64,000 nt of DNA, from positions 42,158,333 to 42,222,332 of the forward strand of contig NC_092686.1 of assembly GCF_964275005.1 (NCBI RefSeq), read 5' to 3'. The notes under the pieces are model-generated. The model saw only the letters and a program-made list of their open reading frames with translations. It was not told the origin of the DNA and made no database searches. Numbering within the stretch: the first letter of the stretch is position 1; every line of letters begins with the position of its first letter. Made by a program: the position numbers and the translations under genes. Source of the DNA: Diadema setosum (Eukaryota; Echinodermata; Echinoidea; Diadematoida; Diadematidae). Positions 1-12,900 of the stretch are shown piece by piece.

Positions 1-250
1 CTCTGAGGTTTCAAAGCATATCCACATCGGATCTCCAACACACCAGGTAACGGTTGAGGTTCTGGACCTGGAACCTCGATGCTTCGAATGGGGAGTCAAG
101 GAAGCAATCTTTCAGGGGCTGCCGACCTTCTCTCAACAGTTACTTGGGCGCCATACCTTTTCGAAAGCTTTTGACCCACTAATTGACCGTCACATGATCA
201 AGAGGAAGACGGGTCAGTCGGCTAATGAAGGCTGTGGATTTGTCAGGTGA
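1..250 (+). mobile_element. Retroelement 3' coding fragment, open at the left edge
   Basis: A reading frame open from base 2 runs to a TGA at 248-250. It encodes a stretch with the pattern HIHIGSPTHQVTVEVLDLEP followed by RCFEWGVKEAI. In invertebrate retroelement proteins (endonuclease/reverse transcriptase type, possibly Penelope-like with a GIY-YIG end) a similar E-P-R-x-F-E-x-G-V-K-E-A-I motif sits near the C-terminus. The family assignment is from memory of that motif and is tentative. The fragment lies in an intron of plexin gene A, on the opposite strand. The 5' part is outside the window. Confidence 0.45.
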
Positions 251-870
251 AAATTCCGGAGGTAAATATTTTGTATTTAGATCAAAAGTTTAACACCGGT
301 GGAGATAAAGTTACAATACAGATGAACTTTTACTCTAACCAAGTGTTTAATTTGCACATGAAAAACTTACACTTTGCTCAGGTTGGTCATAAATGATTTT
401 ATCTGAAGGCTGGATCTCAGAGATTGAAGCACATGGCACGGTGTCGTAAGGCAACCATCTGGTGGATTCCTGACCTAGTGGACAGTCGCTTAATCTTGTG
501 CACCTTCGAAAATAAACATGCATGCAATCTCTACTTTATTTTAGAAGCATATGCTGTGTCGAGGTCATTGTATAAAGATGAATATTTGTTATCAGAAAAG
601 GAAAGAAAAAATTGGTAAATCACATCGTTACACACTGATCATACATGATGTCATGTACATATCATCGAGGGCATACCAACAAGAAGATTGTGATCTTGTT
701 AAACTTGCTACACAATATACAGTAATAATTCTGAACCACTCCCACTTGTGCTGCAATAACTTGGTGGTGCCAGCCCAGCCTGTACCGTGTTTCCCAAGCT
801 GAAACAGTATTAAACAATTTGTATCATGGACCTCACGTAGGGCATGCACATTGGATGAATGAATACTGAC
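251..870. other. Intron sequence, nothing recognised
   Basis: Non-coding stretch between the retroelement fragment and the PSI exon of plexin gene A. Short open frames here show no family resemblance. I see no splice-bounded coding segment. Confidence 0.5.
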
Positions 871-986
871 CTGCCTTCAAGAGTACACCACCCACAGTAT
901 GGGTCTCCATCGTGTTTGCCGAGAGGCCCGATGCATTCTTCACAGTTCATAAAATTACTGCAGTTTGCCAGAGAGAGCTTTAACAC
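871..986 (-). CDS. Gene A exon: PSI domain
   Basis: The acceptor reads gtgcag and the donor gtcagt. The 116 bases begin in phase 0 and end in phase 2. The peptide has the PSI cysteine pattern: NCSNFMNCEECIG, a spacer, then YCGWCTLEGR. The C-G-W-C motif is the hallmark of plexin/semaphorin/integrin modules, which orient the Sema propeller on the stalk. It follows the exon ending GSEEGSE in frame. Confidence 0.88.
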
Positions 987-3900
987 CTGCACGGTGGAGT
1001 AAAATTAGAAATGCTGGTGTTTGTGAGGTTGCTGAACATGCAAAATACAATTTCCCGTGCAATATTTATGTACATACATGTAGGTGTATATCTACTGCAT
1101 GGACGTCCCAGTCAAGCTTTGAATAGCTTATGACGATCCATTTCTAAATGCATGTGACATATAGAACTATTTCAGTAAATGTCAACAGTTTTCTTAATTA
1201 CTGTTTGATACCTGCTAAAGCCATTACCACATAATGGGCTCCTACCTTTTTTCTAACCTCGATCGTGATGTTGATTATAGCATTCGGAATTCACTATGTT
1301 ACAGTTTAATACACAGTACACGTGTTATCACCTCTGAACCTTCCTCAGAGCCTGTTGCCAGAATGATTTGCTCCTTGTCTTCATCTAGAAACACATCTCG
1401 TAGAACGGATCCTTGTCCAAGGGGAACATTTTCGTACTGGTAGGCTGAAGAGTTGTTTAAAGTGTGAATCTGCACAGCAGGTTACAAAGAAGTTGTGATA
1501 CCAAAGACATCGATTTAAGGTCATTCAGCTGTAATTTTTATCTCTCGAAATGCAGCAATTACTTCTAAATGCATTCATCGTGAAATCAAAATAGTTATGT
1601 TTTTAAATTTACATTTTATTTTTCTGTATATGTAGTATAAACTGCACTTTTGTATTGCTCCTTTGTCATTTGGTTGATATGTTTTTGTTTAAGATTGTCA
1701 CATCCATGTAATTCTTTTTGATTTGATTTGACGTTAGACAAGCAAAATAAATACGAACGGACAAAAATCTATTCTTTAATAAACATGACAAGAATTTCTC
1801 TTTATGGGAAGAGAATATTTCACTCGGGTTTGCTGTAAGAGGCGATGTGAAAAAATGTCAAAAGAGAATGAAACCTCACAAAAATGTGACTTGACAGGAT
1901 GCGGGAATATTAGTAAAACACATCAGCAAAGTTTGAAAAAATACATAAAATCCATTCAAAAGTAAACGAATTTTTAACGTTCCTGAGCAGCCATTGCTGG
2001 ACGAAAAGACTACAACAGTTTGTAACTTCACGCCATGGATAACGATGCAGAGAAAATATAAAGGAAGTTATTAACATATTATTATTATCATCATCATCAT
2101 CATCATTATTCAAATATCAACATATTTTCACTATTTTAGCATAATGAAAGAGCACTTTCAGAAAGCAAAGGGAATATTAAACTTAACATGTCAGTAACGA
2201 GTCGAGGAACCTCTCATTAAAGAATGAAAGTTTATGTATATATAAGTTTGTATATCATTGTATAGGCTACGAAGTGTCACGAAATATAGTAGTCTTTCAT
2301 CCATGAATGGCTGCACGGAAACTCCACAATTTCAAAACTTATTCACGGAATTTCCGACTTCCCTCAAACTTCGCTGATGAGTTCTATAAAGCAATCCACA
2401 TGACATGTTTGGTTTTCCTTTCCGAAGTTAACGAAGTAATGTCCCATATTTCATGAATTAGAGTAATTTGCCACAGCTATTCATTCTCATTGTTTATGTC
2501 ATCAGGTTACAAAGTGGACCATACCTTCAGTAAGTTTCCCTCACTACTTCCAATGAAAGCCAGAGTATAGTCTCTCTCAGTAGTAGTGATGATAGACGTA
2601 GGTTCCACATCAGAGAAGGTGAGTACTGGTGAAGCATTCACGGGGTTCACTCCATTGGCGTAGGTGTAGTAAGCATCGCCATCTTCATCAGGCCTAGCAT
2701 GACACTCTCTACTTTCCGGATGTGGTGAGTTTGGGAACTAGCATGGTAAACAAAACAATATCCGCACTGAATTTAACAACCAAAGTAAGTAGTACAATGG
2801 TTGATACCCTCAGCATGTCACCCTCACTACTTCCAATGAAAGCCACCGTATTTTTCTCTCTGTAGTATAGTGATGGTAGACGTAGTCTCCACATCAGAGA
2901 AGGTCAGTACTGGTGAAGCATTCACGGGGTTCACTCCATTGCGGCCGTCAGATGGTAAAACGGTCTAACTCGAAAATTTGACTTTTTGAGGTAAGTTCAC
3001 TTTCCGGGATATGTGAGGGTGCTCTTTCCAATGGTGCTATCGAGAAAATCCCATCATGTCTTGTTTTAGAGATAATTTCCGCTATCTTGGTACTTTTTTG
3101 TATTTTTCCTTCAGATTTGATGGTAAAACGGTCTATCTTTGAGTTAGCCCATTGTCGGTAATATCGTTCGGAGGTAAAACGAGCTATCTTTTACATAAAC
3201 CTTTTAACCTTCTTAAGTGAGATTTTTTGATCATCGCTGTCGGATGGTAAAATGGCCTATCTTCGAGTTAGACCAATTTACCACCTCACGGCCGCGCGTT
3301 GCTTGTAAGTTGTATACGTGTGCGTACGTCTGATCTATACAGGTAAAAATCTCTCTAAAATGTTGGAACAGTCGTTGAGTTGGAGACGTGGTGACTGAAA
3401 AGGGGACTATTTCCTTCGAATGTAAGTAAATTAGTAAATAAATACATAGTTCTCTACTGCACTGCATAAGGGAACTTTTAAATTTGTTTTGATCTAACAG
3501 TTAGATATATAACTTTGATTTGAGATTTGGTAGAAAATATCAAGGTTCAAGCGCTAGTAGAATCTAACGTATTAGGCCGATGCCTTATGACTGCATTTCG
3601 CACCGATCCAGCGGGCATGCCTACCAACCCCCGGGCCGCCACCCGACCGTGCCGGCGGTGTGGAACACCGATTATTCCGTATAAAGGCACGTCTTGACAC
3701 GGTGCGAAAAGAGGCCTTGCTTGAGGTTTACGTCTAGATTTAGGTGTCTTGTTCGATCTAAGGTTTCTAATCTATGGCCTCATCACATGCAGTTAGACTG
3801 AATCCTCGTCTAACGTTAGGTCTATGGGATCTAACGATTACACTCTCTTTAACTCTGGACATTAGCTATCGTTAGGGGTTAGAATGTGTTAACTGTTAGG

Positions 3901-6900
3901 TGAATTAGGGCTCTACGCCTGTTGGTGTTAAGTGTTATGCCAAAACAATTATTCAATCGAGCTAACCTTTAGGCCTTAATCACAATGAACTTAACACCTA
4001 ACGTTAGCACATTAGCAGTTGTATACCGTAGACAGTACAGGCCCACCCTAATAGGCCTACTATTAACGTTAGATGTACACTGTATTTGTAGGGCTAACGT
4101 TAGAGCCAGGTCCAGGGCAAGAGACTGTGCATAGTCTATACAGAAGGTACCGTATAGCGTAGTGCTCTAACGCTAGATCTACTATTACTAACGTTTAGAG
4201 TCTAATCAAATACAGTACTAACCCTAGTTAGACCTGTATAATTATCATAAAATCTAACGAGTCTTAAGTAGAAATATCTGGCGTCTAGTCAAAATCTGGG
4301 CCACTGATTCTACCTAACGTTAGAGGTTTGGTAACCTTACGCTAGTATATAATGGCAGTTTTATTGTAAGACCCAGCCTACCGTTAGATAGACCTAGGTT
4401 TAGACATCTAGACCCTCTTGAGGTTCTAAAATCTATGCATAAACAGAGACTCCAACCCCAAGCACCTTCTTGTCTGGAGATTCTCCCGCCTGAAACCCCT
4501 AGCAAACGGGAGATCCAAGTATATGTGTGCGAAGCGCGAAGTTCCTAGGGTTATAGATGCTCTCTGGTGCTATCAAAAGGCTAATTTTTGCAACATACGA
4601 TAGCAATATGTAAGAAATCCTCTCAAACGGGAGACATTGATCCAGGGCGGGAGAAATTAAATCTCAAACGGGAGAACGGGAGATTTTGCAAAAACGGGTT
4701 TTCGGCGGGAGATCTCCCGTCGAAAACGGGAGAGTTGGAGTCTCTGCATAAATGATACATATTATACATCTAACGTTAGGCTAACTTTGCTCCATAAAAG
4801 TAAGAGTTCACGTTAAATCTAGCATTTCTAGATCTTGATCTGAATAGAATATCCTAACATTAGCTCTGAACGTTAGCACTAATTAATACTAGTCTCTAGA
4901 GTAGAGGTCTGCCAGATTGGAATGTCTTTTTTTTTGGGGGGGGGGGGGGTCAACAAAAGGGAAGTGAACTTTGCCTTTCTTCATCAGATGGAGGAAAATA
5001 TATGACATGTTGGTCAGAAAAAAGAAACCCTGCACATTGAAGTGCTTAAAAAGAGAAAATTTCACAAAGGAACAGTTGCTGAATCTGAAAGGAAATAGCA
5101 CAGAGCATGTTTTTTTTTTTTTCTAGTTTAAGATATAAAAGACATCAGTAAAAGGTTCCAACCCAAACACCAAGTACAAGAAGTAGTGAAAAGAATATGA
5201 TCTGGTCAAGATGTATGTTTTTCCAGTTTTTTTTTTCTTTTTTCACATGTGCCATAATTGTCATGATGTTAGTAATACTATAATATAATTCATGTTAGCT
5301 ATTCAGGGCCCCAGCAATGTATTCTGGTACTTGGGATAAGGGAAAGTATTAGAGGGAAGCATTACCCACATGTTTTGGAGAGGTGATTTTTTTTTTTCTT
5401 CACTGAGAGACGAATGCTCAGTACAGATATCTTATCGCACTGGTCTGCAGAACACAAAAATAATATCAGACTAAAGGTAGAATTTTAAAATTTTGGCAGT
5501 CACTATTCTAATTTAGTTATACAGTAACGAAAGTTCAATGCAACAGCGTACAGTCATAATTAGCTAGGATATGTAACCAGAAACTGTGAAAAAGATAGAG
5601 ATATTGAAATATCGCCTAAAGAGAAAATTTTGTTTTTCTAACTGGTGTAACGTTTGTGATGGTGGACACATAGCATACGTCACATTAAACAAATAGAGTT
5701 TATCAATGCAGTTAATGTAGTCAGTGCAATTTGTATTGCTGATTTTCAAAGTCTTTGGATGTATGTCACAGACATTTGTTCATGATTTAAAAAAAAATCA
5801 CTGAGGACTCATTCTTTCATTTAAGAAGATTGCTTTCAGATGGAATTTTTGTTTTTGTTTTTAGATGTCCACAAATCGAGACTGATGTTCTTTACCTTCC
5901 AAAACGAAATAGATAAAAAGCATTTTGATAACCAACAACATAGATGTCAAGTGCTGCTTTTCTAGTAAATGTGCGCTGATGGCAAATCATTATTAAAAAA
6001 AAGAGAGAAATTGCTTCGTTTAGTGTTTACTGTATTTCATTGTGTGTTGATATAGTCCGTAAACGCAGTTTGAGACGATGGTTGCGAGCGTGTGCACATT
6101 GTGTAATACGTTTTGTTGGTTGACTGGGAATTTAGAGTGTTTATGATAACTGAAATGATTTTTTTTTTTTAATCACAAAGATGTGATAATAAAGAACACA
6201 CACGCAAAAAAATAAAAACAATCGAATTGCAAACAAACCATTTGTTACATGTCTGCTCCAAGGTCATAGAACTTGGCCAAGGATAAATATTATAGACTCG
6301 ATGATTTAACCGACTTAATGATGGGAAGGGGAAATGAGGCTGTTATTGCATTGTTCGCATTTCATTTCTACTTCCTTTTTACTTGTTTTTTTTTTTGAGG
6401 GTGATATTTGCCTTATTATTTCACACAAATATCTAGGATACATATATGATATTCTTATGTCGCCGAATAATTGTGCGTTCCAAACAACGCTCATGTAAAC
6501 AATCAATCATCATAAAAGAAACATTTAGTAAGTCTTCTGCGGGAGGATAGATCAAAATAAAACGCAAAGACCTCGCCTTAGAACATTACAAATGTAAAAG
6601 TGCTTTCGTGCCTATCCCTTGCAGGGCTGCGTTTCAGGGCCCGAGAATGCAAACTATATAGCATTGTATTGATAACCATGAATTCCCAAGCTTCTCGGGG
6701 GGGGGGGGGGGAGGGGGAGGTTGAGTATGCAGGATGGGAGATTTGGTACCGTAATTTTGCCAAGTAAAACGTGATTTGTTATCACGGTTTCCATGACAAC
6801 CATTTCCAAACATAGTAAGCAATCTATATATAACTGGTATAAGCAGGTTTCATTGCTAAACAGATTAGATAGATTAATACATTTCTCACACACACATACA

Positions 6901-9900
6901 AAAACATGTTTCAACACTTCTACGTTTTAAAATCATGAATATTTGAAATTTTCTGGGAGTGACCTAAATGATCAGTTGCCATGGTAACAACATTACTGAC
7001 CAGCCCTCTTTGTATTTTTTTTTTGTGGCAAATAAGCACATTTCAGTCATATCAAGGTGTCACAAAGGGTTTTTGCAGTCAGCTATCCAACCTGTCCATT
7101 GACTTCGCCGATTGTGTAAGATAAGTATACCTACACGCACTATACCATGTACAATATATATGGGCCTACGCTATGCATTCGATTTTCCATTCAAAATGCG
7201 CGTCCAGTAAAAAATACATTGTCCCATTTAGGATAACATAAAACGAGTTATCTTTCGCCTTATCTTGTAATTTCTTTGCTGCATAAGATATCAGAACATA
7301 AATTATATGTCGAACAAATAAAAACGTTTGAATAGACTGATTTCGGTAGTTTAAAAAAAACAACAACTTTGAAATATTGGTAGATTCTGCAAAGTAAAAT
7401 TTTAAGTAAATCACGGTTTTATGTTTCATTGCGCCATATATGTGCGTGTAATATTCTACTTTCAAATGTATATTAGTTAGGTTCTACACTTGAAATGGAA
7501 GATAACACATTTCTAGTTTAAAAGGTACTTATAAACTATTAATTTTTTCGATAAAAAAGTAAAAATCTTGATTTTTTGATATTCTTTCAAATTTTTGGCT
7601 AAAAAAGGCATTTTTCGGCAAAAACGCGCTTGACATCCGGCCGTACGCTAAACTTCAGTATTTTTGCAAAACTTTCATCTGGGAAGAAAGACCACTTTAA
7701 AACCACAAGATAAAACGGTAAAATGGTCTAACTAAAAGATAGACCATTTTACCATAGTATGGCAATAGTGTTTGTGGTCTATCTAGAAGATAGACCATTT
7801 TACCATCTTATGATGTGTAGCGGAGTGTATACATGTGCTGTGGTTAAACAGTCTATCTGCACAAAAATCTCATTTATTTTATAATTAAAACCCCAAATAA
7901 GCACAAAATTCTTCAGTTATCAGTGTTTGATATGCTTCTTCTTGTCCCATTGCTAAAAATGCATTATACCCATCTCGTAAAAAAGCTCAAACCTCTAAAC
8001 TTTAAAGTCATTTTTCTCAGAACAGCAATTTTCGAGATAGACCGTTTTACCATCTGACGGCCGATTGGCGTAGGCGTAGAAAGCATTGCCACCCTCAGTA
8101 GCTTGGCACTCTCTGCTTTCTGGATATGGTAAGGTAGGGGCCTAGCATTGCAAGCGTAAAAAAAAGTATATACATGTACACTCTTAGAAAAAAAGGTTCT
8201 TTTGAGCACCATTAAATGGTTCTCAGCATTGCCACAATAGCGACACCCTTTTTGGTGCTCGTGAGAACCTTTTTTCAATGGTGCTTGTCGGCACCTTTTG
8301 CAAAAGGTGCCCATTAGAACCTTTTTCCCGATGAAATGGTGCTCGTGAGTACCATTTGAAAGGTGCCCATGGGCACCTTTTTGACTAAAGATGGGCACCT
8401 TTTTTACTCTTTTCAAAAGGTGCTCATGAGAACCATTTCATTGGAAAAGGTTCTACTGGGCACCAATGTTAAAAGGTGCTGTCAGGCACCATTTAAAAAG
8501 GTTCTCTGAGAACCTTTTTAACTGTCTGAGAACCTTTTTTTACTGAGGAATATCACAGTATTTCAACAAGAAAAGAAGCTGTGCAGCTATAGCTGCACAG
8601 CTTCTTTTCTTGTTGAAATACTGTGATACTCCTCAGTGCCAGAATTATTGCACATTGCAGTTATACATGTTTTGTTTATTTTTCTTAATTAGAGTACAGC
8701 TTTCAACCGTTCAATATGTACAAATACCTCAATATAGCGGAAAATTGAACACCTCAAGAAAGGCAGATTATTCTTTTTCTACTTTATCTTTCTACTTTTT
8801 CTATTTTATCAAACAGGAAACAATTTGTGAAAATAAATGGCCGTGATTCTCAGTTAAAGTTAATTTCATGTGGTGTTCCACAGGGTTCCCTATTAGGCCA
8901 ACTACTGTTCATTATTTTGCATCAACGATCTTCCCAGTTCCAAATTCTTCTTCCAAATTCCCAATTCTTTCCTTTATAATTATGTTTTGCTGATGACTCC
9001 GATCTGGGTTTTTTTTTTTTTACACGCACAGAGATCCTTATACTCTTGTTAACACAATGAATAAAGAACTTAAATCTGTGCAATCTTGGATATACGCCGA
9101 CAAATTATCACTTAATATAGATACAACTCATTGTGTGCTTTTTAAGCAACAGTCTCAAAAGGCTTCCCCTTCATATTACGTTTAATGAAATTGAATTAAA
9201 TCAAGCTCATTGTACAATTTTTTAAAGGCTATTTATTGATAGCGATTTATCTTGGAAATCCCATGTTAGTTAAGTAATATATTTTCTAGAAACACGGGTG
9301 TTCTTAATAAACATAAGAGTGTTTTTCCTAGTCAAATTTTGCTTTATCTTTATTCTACTTTGATTATTCCGTACCTTAGTTATGATACTCTTGTGTGGGG
9401 GAATGCAACTAGAAATCTTCTGGATGTACTGTTCCGTATTCAAAAACGCGTCATTAGAAATAATGAAATCAACCATGTCGAATTTTGTCCCTCACGAACA
9501 CCTTATTCTTCAAAAATAGAATATTGAAAACATCAGATGTGTTCAGTTATAACGTCGACATATTCATGTATAAATTTTCTTCCAAGGAGTTACCGCATGT
9601 TTTTACTCGCATGTTCAGGAAAAACAATTTGATTTATAATCATCCTTCCCTCCAAAGTGACGCATTTCTCCTTCCACGTACTCGAACAATTTTCGTCAAA
9701 AAAAAAAAAAATAGAAAGAAAAAAAGATAATGTATACGGGTCCCAGATACTGGAATGACCTCCCCCCTCAAATAACAAGCTGCTCGCAAATCAAACGAGT
9801 CTTTATTGAGTGTATGTCCTGCAGACACTGAATAAATTTGCAATGTCTTATGTAATATCGTGCAATGTTATTGTCCGATCAAACATTCTTGTTAATACGC

Positions 9901-12900
9901 TGCAGATTGTGTTTTGGGCCTTGACGTCAGGCTCTCCGAATTTATGATCAGCAATTCCTCACTTTACTTCGTCTCCTTCTCTCCTCCTTCCCTCTACCTC
10001 ACTCTCACTTTCTACCCATGAGGAGCTTGACGGCAGGTACCAAATGGCTAAATAGCTGTGCATGTCACTCTTTGCTTCTTCTTCTCTTCTTCCTCTTTCC
10101 CCCCCCCCCCCCCCCCAATCACATAGGCATAGCCCGCTTCTTCGGTATTACTAGTCACCTGGTATAATCTTCTATTCGTTCTCCGTTTCCTTTTCACAAA
10201 CACTGATTACTCGGGGCTTACAGCCTAACAAGCTTGCTTTCATGGAGGTCCCGTCATACTTCTCTTTGTTAAACCCCATTTCGATTTCGACCAGTTATCA
10301 TTACAATTGCTGTGTTATTACCATATATATTGTTTATTTTTGCACATTGTTAACAAGGTAAAAGAATTTGTACTATTATTTCTGATGTAATATTCGTAAA
10401 TGAGAAGTATGAAAATAAATGAATTGAATTGAAATGAAATCTATAAATGATTGGAAATGCAGAAACTTACTAATATAATCTACACAACATTTTTATTACT
10501 TTTTGCAAGACATCTAAAGGAATGATATTTGTTTTGTTTCGAGTGATTTTCATTTCTTTAATCAATTTCCTCAAGCACGTATCTTGTTATAATTTATCTA
10601 CTTGCTTGGATTATAACGTGACCACGATAAGCAACAAAGCACCTAAACAGTGCTCTTTAAAAAAACGCTACCACTGACCCGAGTGCTATAAGTCTCCTCT
10701 AAACATGCTGAATGACAAGGCAAAATAGGATATGCCCTTTCGACCAGGCGCGCGAACAAGCCCCGGACAAGACCCGGAATACAAATTTGGTATTCCGCGG
10801 CACTCCTTTAATTCGGCAACCTGTTCGCACGTTCCTGAACGTGTCCGCTCACTGTCCTAAACATGTCCGGGCGTTTCCGCACCTTCGGGAGAGAGAAAAA
10901 TTTCCGCGTCCAAAGTTTGATCGAGACCAAAATTTGGACGCGGAAATGAACTTCCTGACACCTTCGGCGATTTGTCCTCACGGTGTCCTGAGGATGTCCC
11001 GCTTGTCCGGAACCCTTCCGTGCCTTCCGCACACGCTCCGGAAAGAATCCCGCGGTGTGGGGAAGCTTCGCGAATGAAAGCGAAAGACACCAGGAATGTT
11101 TTAGAACAGCGCGGAGCCGATGCGGATCTATATATGACCAGGCGTCCACTACAGGCTCCAAAAAAGATGTCGCTATTGTGACAGTGCTGAGAACCATTTA
11201 ATGGTGCTCAAAAGAACCTTTTTTTTTTTTCTCCTTAGAATGTAGTATGTGAATTGATGTCTGTATTGTTGGTGTGTTTCACATGCAGTGCTGGTAAGGT
11301 GCTTCACTGGCACCATTCTTAAAGACATTTAAGTATGAATCTGCATTGGAAATGTGCATCACAAACTTGTCAAAACGCATCTGTCAAACATACGTACAAA
11401 ACATACATTAGCAATACATGAGCATGCCATACATTATCGTTGACACTGGAAAAAAAAAAGCAAGGGTAACACACTCATGCACACACAGTTTCACAAGCAT
11501 GAATATATGTACATGAAATTCACCAATTATATTTTCATGAAACATTACTCAATAACTAAACATTACTCAATATCTAACTCAAGATAGAGGGCGCTATGGA
11601 ATAGCGAACACGCGTTTTGTTGCTCGTCTCAAAAGTGGCTACAATTTTCCAGATTTGGGACTCCAAGGCCATTTTTCTTCAAACAATCTCTGCAGTATCT
11701 TACTCATTACTCATCGTAGATCGAGTATGGATCAACAACAGAGCAAAAGACCTCAACGACTAGCTGCTACGAGGCCGAAAACTTATGTACCATTTCAACC
11801 TGCTCGAAAGGCCCAACCAGCTACGGCACGGAACAGCCCGCCAAATTTGAATGCTCGGTCCGCGAGCCGGGCAAGCCTTGCTAGCCCGGTGAACTCAGCC
11901 ACTACGCCGCCAGACAACAGCGACACGCTACCAGTTGTAGAAGCTGAGGGTGATGACGTCATCAATATGGCGCCTGCAACCACGTCTTACGAAAGTCGGT
12001 CACCCTCCCAGTCCTCTTGCCAGGCCGTTGCGGAACCTGTGGTGGAGAGAGAAGGTATTCTATCGAACATGGAAGAATATTTTCAGAAGGCAACTGAGAG
12101 GTTCGAGAGGATGATCAGCAGTGCGGTGGATAACTTCCTGGATAAGCTGCACCAGCTCGAGCTGAATCTTGGAGCTTCGTTGGAATTTGAGCGGAAGCGT
12201 GTAGACGACCTGGTGGAAAATCAAAAGGGCATGAAAAGCAAATTAGAAGCCATGGAAAAAGAAATAGCAGAGCTCCAACTGGAAGTTCAGAGAAACAAAG
12301 CGGCCAACAACAAAAGCGAGAGGTTCTCCAGAAGAAACAACATCAGGCTGGTGGGTATTCCGGAAGCTCCTCAAGGCGAACGCGAAGATCCTGTCACCAT
12401 AGTGGAGGAGATCCTCCACTCCAAGTTTAAGGTGAAGACGAAAGTGGAGAGAGCCCATCGTGACGGGAAAAAAGTCGAAGGTCGTCCCAGGCATATTCTA
12501 GTGAAGCTTCTCTCGTATAGAGAAAAGGTCGACATCATGCGCCGTGCCCGCGAGACCCTGAAGGATGAAAGGTATTTCATCACAGATGATCTCACCCCAA
12601 CGGACCTGGAGGAAAAAAAGAAGTGGACAAAACAAGTTCAGGATCTATACAACAAAGGAACAAAACTGAAGTTTTACTCCGGCAAATGGCGACAGGCTGG
12701 TGGCATCCCCTTCAACTTTGAGTGAAGGACGACCTACATGTATGAAGATAAGTGCTAAATAATTGCTGTATATCTATGATTCGTATGAATCTGATAAGAA
12801 TATATGGATATTGACTAATAACCATTTGGGTTGTTTTGTTTTGTTTTGTTTTGTTTTTGTAACAAATTACGTGCAACGCTCATTTGGCATATATGGCAAT

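Larger units (their letters stand above)
2942..8063. mobile_element. 5.1 kb TIR DNA element inserted in the dead Sema exon copy
   Basis: The ends are perfect inverted repeats of 26 bp starting cggccgtcagatggtaaaac. They are flanked by the 4 bp direct repeat attg (2938-2941 and 8064-8067), and the neighbouring intact exon shows the empty site. The motif gatggtaaaacggtct recurs inside both ends (for example near 3120, 3240, 7710, 7740 and 7795), like the subterminal transposase-binding repeats of DNA transposons. I see no transposase ORF, so it is non-autonomous or decayed. Family is unclear: 4 bp duplications occur in several superfamilies, and the target is not TTAA. The interior holds a TAACGTTAG-rich tract and a small hAT-like insertion. 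From 4900 to 7700 I see only AT-rich sequence with homopolymer runs. Confidence 0.88.
8179..11242. mobile_element. 3.1 kb TA-flanked TIR element with nested LINE
   Basis: The two ends are inverted repeats of about 65 bp: cactcttagaaaaaaaggtt at the left and the inverse at the right, running through gagcaccattaaatggttct and the tracts around gacaatagcgac. Both sides are flanked by TA (8177-8178, 11243-11244), the usual target of Tc1/mariner-type elements. There is no transposase ORF. The interior holds a hairpin-rich left part, a near-perfect palindrome, a decayed LINE and a TCCG-rich block, so it is a composite. Confidence 0.8.

Noticed and set aside
7964..8416. 150-codon minus-strand ORF
   Set aside because: It reads across the gagaacc/ggtgctc hairpin array and the TIR junction. 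Composition explains it and no domain is visible.
10808..11197. Overlapping 120-130 codon ORFs on both strands
   Set aside because: They lie in the TCCG-rich phased block, where stop codons are rare by composition. No motif and no support for splicing.
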